This document shows positions 4,886 to 6,853 of a DNA stretch of 6,853 nt, in pieces. The notes under the pieces were generated by a model. That model had not been told where the DNA came from, searched no databases, and saw only the letters and a list, made by a program, of their open reading frames with translations. The position numbers and the translations under genes were made by a program. This DNA comes from an uncultured Oscillospiraceae bacterium (lineage in GTDB: Bacteria > Bacillota > Clostridia > Oscillospirales > Oscillospiraceae): NCBI GenBank assembly GCA_910587395.1, contig CAJULJ010000107.1, positions 1 through 6,853 on the forward strand, read 5' to 3'. How positions within the stretch are numbered: the stretch's first letter is position 1; every line of letters begins with the position of its first letter.

Positions 4886-5974
4886 TTACGCGGCCATAGC
4901 GGATGCCTGGTTAATCTGCCGGAGCATAGCCGGGCTCATGGTCATGACGCTGTAGCCGATGGTCTCCAGCTCTGTGGCCCGTTCATAGCTCTCCACGTCC
5001 TGGCTGTACCGGGTAACGGCGTTGGCCAGCCCGTAGAGGGTGTAGTCCGCGCCCTCCAACAGGTGCTGGAGAACGCCCTTGCCCTCCGCGTCGGTGAGGC
5101 TGAAGTTGGAGCTGGTGAGCTTCACCAGGGCCGGGATGTCGGTGGTGTCCAGCTTGGCTTCGGTGCTCTTTCGCATGGTGTCCAGCACCTTGGCAAACCG
5201 GGCCTCATCCACCGCCGCTTTCACCGAGTCCTGGAGCTTCAGCATGAACGCCTTGCTGTCCGCCTCCAGCGTCTCTTTCGAGTACAGGGCGAAATTCTCA
5301 TCGGTGTTGTTGGCCCGGTTCACATGGTTGCGCCGGGTGCCGGCGCGGGAATCGTTGACCACCATGCCGTTGAGGCAGACAAGGCGGTACACCAGGGGTT
5401 GGACGTTCACCGAGCCCTGGCCGGTCTCGCTGTTGGAGATGGCCACGCCCGACTGCACAATATCGCCCACACGCACCTCCCCGGTGAGCCTGGGGTTGAC
5501 CACCTTGATGTACATATTGTCCTCAGTGATCTGACAGCTCTCAAACCGCGCGCCCTGCATATCCATGATGATGGGCAGCACAGTTGCGACGATCTCAAGG
5601 TTATCAATGGGCCAGTAGCGATTGCTGAGAAAGGCCCTGGCTTTGCCGTCCAGGGTGCGCAGCATCCGCTGGGCGGGTTCGCCCCGGCGGAGCCAGTGGT
5701 TGACGTTGTGGGCCAGCAGGCCGGGTTCCTCCTGGAGCATCTTCTCGTAGTACCTCCAGGGGATGCCCAGGTGGGCCCCCATCTGGCGGTGGGCCGTCTC
5801 CTGGATGTCCAGCGGCTCCGTCTGATCCACGCCGCCGTCCAGTACCCGGAGCATGGGCTTGCCGCCCGTGGCGTCCATTTCCAGCGCGCGGGGGTTCACC
5901 AGGAAGTCCTCCTTGGCCCCAGCCTGACGCTCGATCTCCTGTGCCATCTCAGTGATGGTCAGTCCGGCTTTCAT
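4886..5974 (-). CDS. DUF932 family phage/plasmid-like protein, 362 aa
   Basis: The sequence matches what I know of DUF932 (PF06067), a family found on plasmids, phages and integrative elements and often annotated as phage/plasmid-like protein. Recognisable parts are the N-terminal segment about 55-85 (DIQETAHRQMGAHLGIPWRYYEK), the core LDGKARAFLSNRYWPIDN at about 108-125, the central beta-rich part with VYRLVCLNGMVV at about 196-207, and a helical C-terminal third. Its molecular role is not established; a part in element replication or maintenance is usually assumed. Length is within the usual range for the family and no truncation is visible. The start is the ATG at 5974, with AAGGGGGTG about 8 nt upstream overlapping the TAA of the membrane protein gene (13-bp gap). 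The pairing with the zinc-ribbon protein downstream supports a shared DNA-related task, which is inference. Confidence 0.9.
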   Translation of the reverse strand: MKAGLTITEMAQEIERQAGAKEDFLVNPRALEMDATGGKPMLRVLDGGVDQTEPLDIQETAHRQMGAHLGIPWRYYEKMLQEEPGLLAHNVNHWLRRGEPAQRMLRTLDGKARAFLSNRYWPIDNLEIVATVLPIIMDMQGARFESCQITEDNMYIKVVNPRLTGEVRVGDIVQSGVAISNSETGQGSVNVQPLVYRLVCLNGMVVNDSRAGTRRNHVNRANNTDENFALYSKETLEADSKAFMLKLQDSVKAAVDEARFAKVLDTMRKSTEAKLDTTDIPALVKLTSSNFSLTDAEGKGVLQHLLEGADYTLYGLANAVTRYSQDVESYERATELETIGYSVMTMSPAMLRQINQASAMAA

Positions 5975-5987
5975 TTACCGCACCCCC

Positions 5988-6743
5988 TTACCAGGAAACG
6001 GCGATGTGGTCGGCCTGGACGTCAGTGGTCAGCCCTTCCTGATTCAGCACGTCCGCCAGCCGGGGCCAATAGACCTTATCGGGGAAATTGGTAAACGTCC
6101 CCTTCTTGATCACGTTCTTGCCGGACTTGGGCCGGATGCAAATGGAGCCGTTCTCGTTCACCGTCAGCTTGTGGTGGCCCCTGGTCTTCAGGTCGGCGAC
6201 CACAGCTTCCAGCAGCTGGCGTCCCTCCAACTCATACCACGCTTGGGGATCCAGGGAGGTTTGCCCGGACGGCGCACCCCCCAGCGGCGCGACCTTGACC
6301 ATGGCGCATTTGAGATCACCGCTCTGGTCAATAGTCACGTCAGCATACTCATAGTCGGGCACGTTGTAGACCTGGATGCGCCCGGTGCCGCCCCGCACAA
6401 CAAAGATGGCGGGGTTCTCCATGGTCCACTCCCAGCTCACATCGGGGTAGACGCTTTGCAGGGCCTCCGATACCCGGCAGTTGACGTGCCGGAGCAGGAG
6501 CGCCGCCAGATTCCGGCCGGCGAACTCGCCCTGCTCTCTGGCCGACCGCTCCTCCTGATAGCGGTAGGCGCTGTTGGCCCGCCACGCGGGGCGGAGCAGG
6601 GTGAGCACCACCCACAGGCCCCACAGAGCGAAGGTGAGGAGCAGGAGAACGGTCTGAGCCGGCCCACGCAGCAGCGCCAGAATGGCGATGACCACACCGA
6701 TCAGGATGGAGGTGCTGGAGGCGAGGGAGACTTTCGGTTTCAT
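5988..6743 (-). CDS. Two-helix membrane protein with cytoplasmic domain, 251 aa
   Basis: Two hydrophobic segments near the N-terminus, about 12-25 (SILIGVVIAILALL) and about 31-50 (VLLLLTFALWGLWVVLTLL), form a membrane hairpin with a short loop. Arginine-rich sequence follows (RPAWRANSAYRY), so the remaining 190 residues should face the cytoplasm. That domain mixes helices (about 60-100) with beta strands (GGTGRIQVYNV, GDLKCAMVKVAPLGG) and ends in Trp. No catalytic motif is seen and I do not recognise a family. A mobile-element membrane protein of unknown role is the best label. The start is the ATG at 6743, because AGGTGG lies 8 nt upstream (6752-6757). A GTG four codons earlier (6755) lies inside that site. 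It is the first gene of the array visible here and is followed by the DUF932 gene after 13 bp. Confidence 0.82.
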   Translation of the reverse strand: MKPKVSLASSTSILIGVVIAILALLRGPAQTVLLLLTFALWGLWVVLTLLRPAWRANSAYRYQEERSAREQGEFAGRNLAALLLRHVNCRVSEALQSVYPDVSWEWTMENPAIFVVRGGTGRIQVYNVPDYEYADVTIDQSGDLKCAMVKVAPLGGAPSGQTSLDPQAWYELEGRQLLEAVVADLKTRGHHKLTVNENGSICIRPKSGKNVIKKGTFTNFPDKVYWPRLADVLNQEGLTTDVQADHIAVSW

Positions 6744-6751
6744 TTCGTTTG

Positions 6752-6757
6752 CCACCT
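6752..6757 (-). promoter_or_regulatory. Shine-Dalgarno that sets the start at 6743
   Basis: AGGTGG with an 8-nt spacer to the ATG at 6743. The alternative GTG (6753-6755) is part of the site itself, and the bases before that GTG offer no usable ribosome site at normal spacing. Confidence 0.6.
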
Positions 6758-6762
6758 TTCAA

Positions 6763-6782
6763 TTTTTGTCGAAAAACAAAAA
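6763..6782. repeat. AT-rich 7-bp inverted repeat in the leader
   Basis: TTTTTGT (6763-6769) and ACAAAAA (6776-6782) form a perfect inverted repeat with a 6-bp centre, just upstream of the ribosome site for the first gene. It could be an operator for a small regulator or simply part of the T-run of the neighbouring hairpin, with which it overlaps. Confidence 0.35.
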
Positions 6783-6829
6783 AGAGGCGCTGCTTCCGTG
6801 TCAATGTCAATAACCTAACAAGGAAGCGC
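6776..6829 (-). terminator. Imperfect hairpin plus T-run in the leader region
   Basis: On the minus strand GCGCTTCC (6822-6829) can pair with GGAAGC-A-GCGC (6788-6797) with a three-base bulge. The run TCTTTTTTG then follows (6777-6785). This is terminator-like in shape, about 35 bp upstream of the membrane protein gene. It may end transcription of a gene beyond the window or act as an attenuator for this array. The long loop (about 24 nt) makes it weaker than a classical terminator. Confidence 0.4.
6799..6811. repeat. Tandem GTCAAT repeat in the leader loop
   Basis: GTCAAT occurs twice in direct succession (6800-6805 and 6806-6811), reading ATTGACATTGAC on the minus strand. It sits in the loop of the leader hairpin. 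Two copies only, so this is a weak candidate for a protein-binding site. Confidence 0.3.
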
Positions 6830-6853
6830 TAAGAATTATCGTAAAATAGAATA

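Noticed and set aside
3359..6094. A 911-codon open frame on the plus strand
   Set aside because: It runs antisense through several well-supported minus-strand genes, has no ribosome site, and its product is a Leu/Gly/His/Arg/Val-rich string without domains. It is a by-product of GC-rich codon use on the other strand.
6775..6810. TTGACA (twice) as a -35 element on the minus strand
   Set aside because: At 17-bp spacing the -10 positions read CCTCTT or TTTTGT, unlike TATAAT, and the motif lies in a hairpin loop.
1..6853. CRISPR arrays, tRNA or rRNA genes, insertion sequences
   Set aside because: No regularly spaced repeats, cloverleaf-like segments, transposase motifs or terminal inverted repeats were seen on reading; coding sequence fills almost the whole window.

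Overview
The window is a densely packed, one-directional gene array. Eleven protein genes are supported, all on the minus strand, so transcription runs from the right end (about 6850) to the left end (about 30). The base composition is GC-rich, most genes have GGAGG/AGGAGG-type ribosome binding sites, and neighbouring genes overlap or sit a few bases apart. With the gene content (DUF932, a small sigma-like regulator, many short cysteine-pair proteins) this points to an integrative/conjugative or plasmid-like element in a GC-rich gut Clostridia (Oscillospiraceae-like) host. That assignment is inference. No integrase, relaxase, T4SS or att site lies inside the window, so it would be an internal accessory/early-gene segment.

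Layout in transcription order. The right end (6744-6853) is an AT-rich leader with a terminator-like inverted repeat and a T-run. It is followed by a two-helix membrane protein (5988-6743), a DUF932 protein (4886-5974) and a 274-residue zinc-ribbon-like protein (4013-4837) that resembles phage/element ssDNA-handling proteins. A sigma-70-like regulator follows in the same reading frame, separated only by one TGA and lacking any normal start codon for its first 56 codons (3428-4012). An 80-residue protein overlaps its end (3196-3438). After a hairpin spacer comes a pentapeptide-repeat protein (2258-3112), coupled by ATGA to a YkgJ-type CxxCxxCxxCC protein (1599-2261), and then a 63-residue CxxC protein (1404-1595). 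After a second hairpin spacer come three cysteine-rich proteins whose genes overlap (1101-1337, 878-1108, 30-881).

The first part (membrane protein, DUF932, zinc-ribbon protein, sigma-like regulator) looks like a DNA-maintenance and regulation block. The second part is a set of mostly metal-binding small proteins of unknown role. Two hairpins, each ending in a T-run and followed directly by a Shine-Dalgarno sequence, divide the array into sub-units and probably adjust expression of what follows. The oddest point is the in-frame TGA junction at 4013-4015 in front of the sigma-like gene. No RNA genes, CRISPR arrays or insertion sequences were seen.
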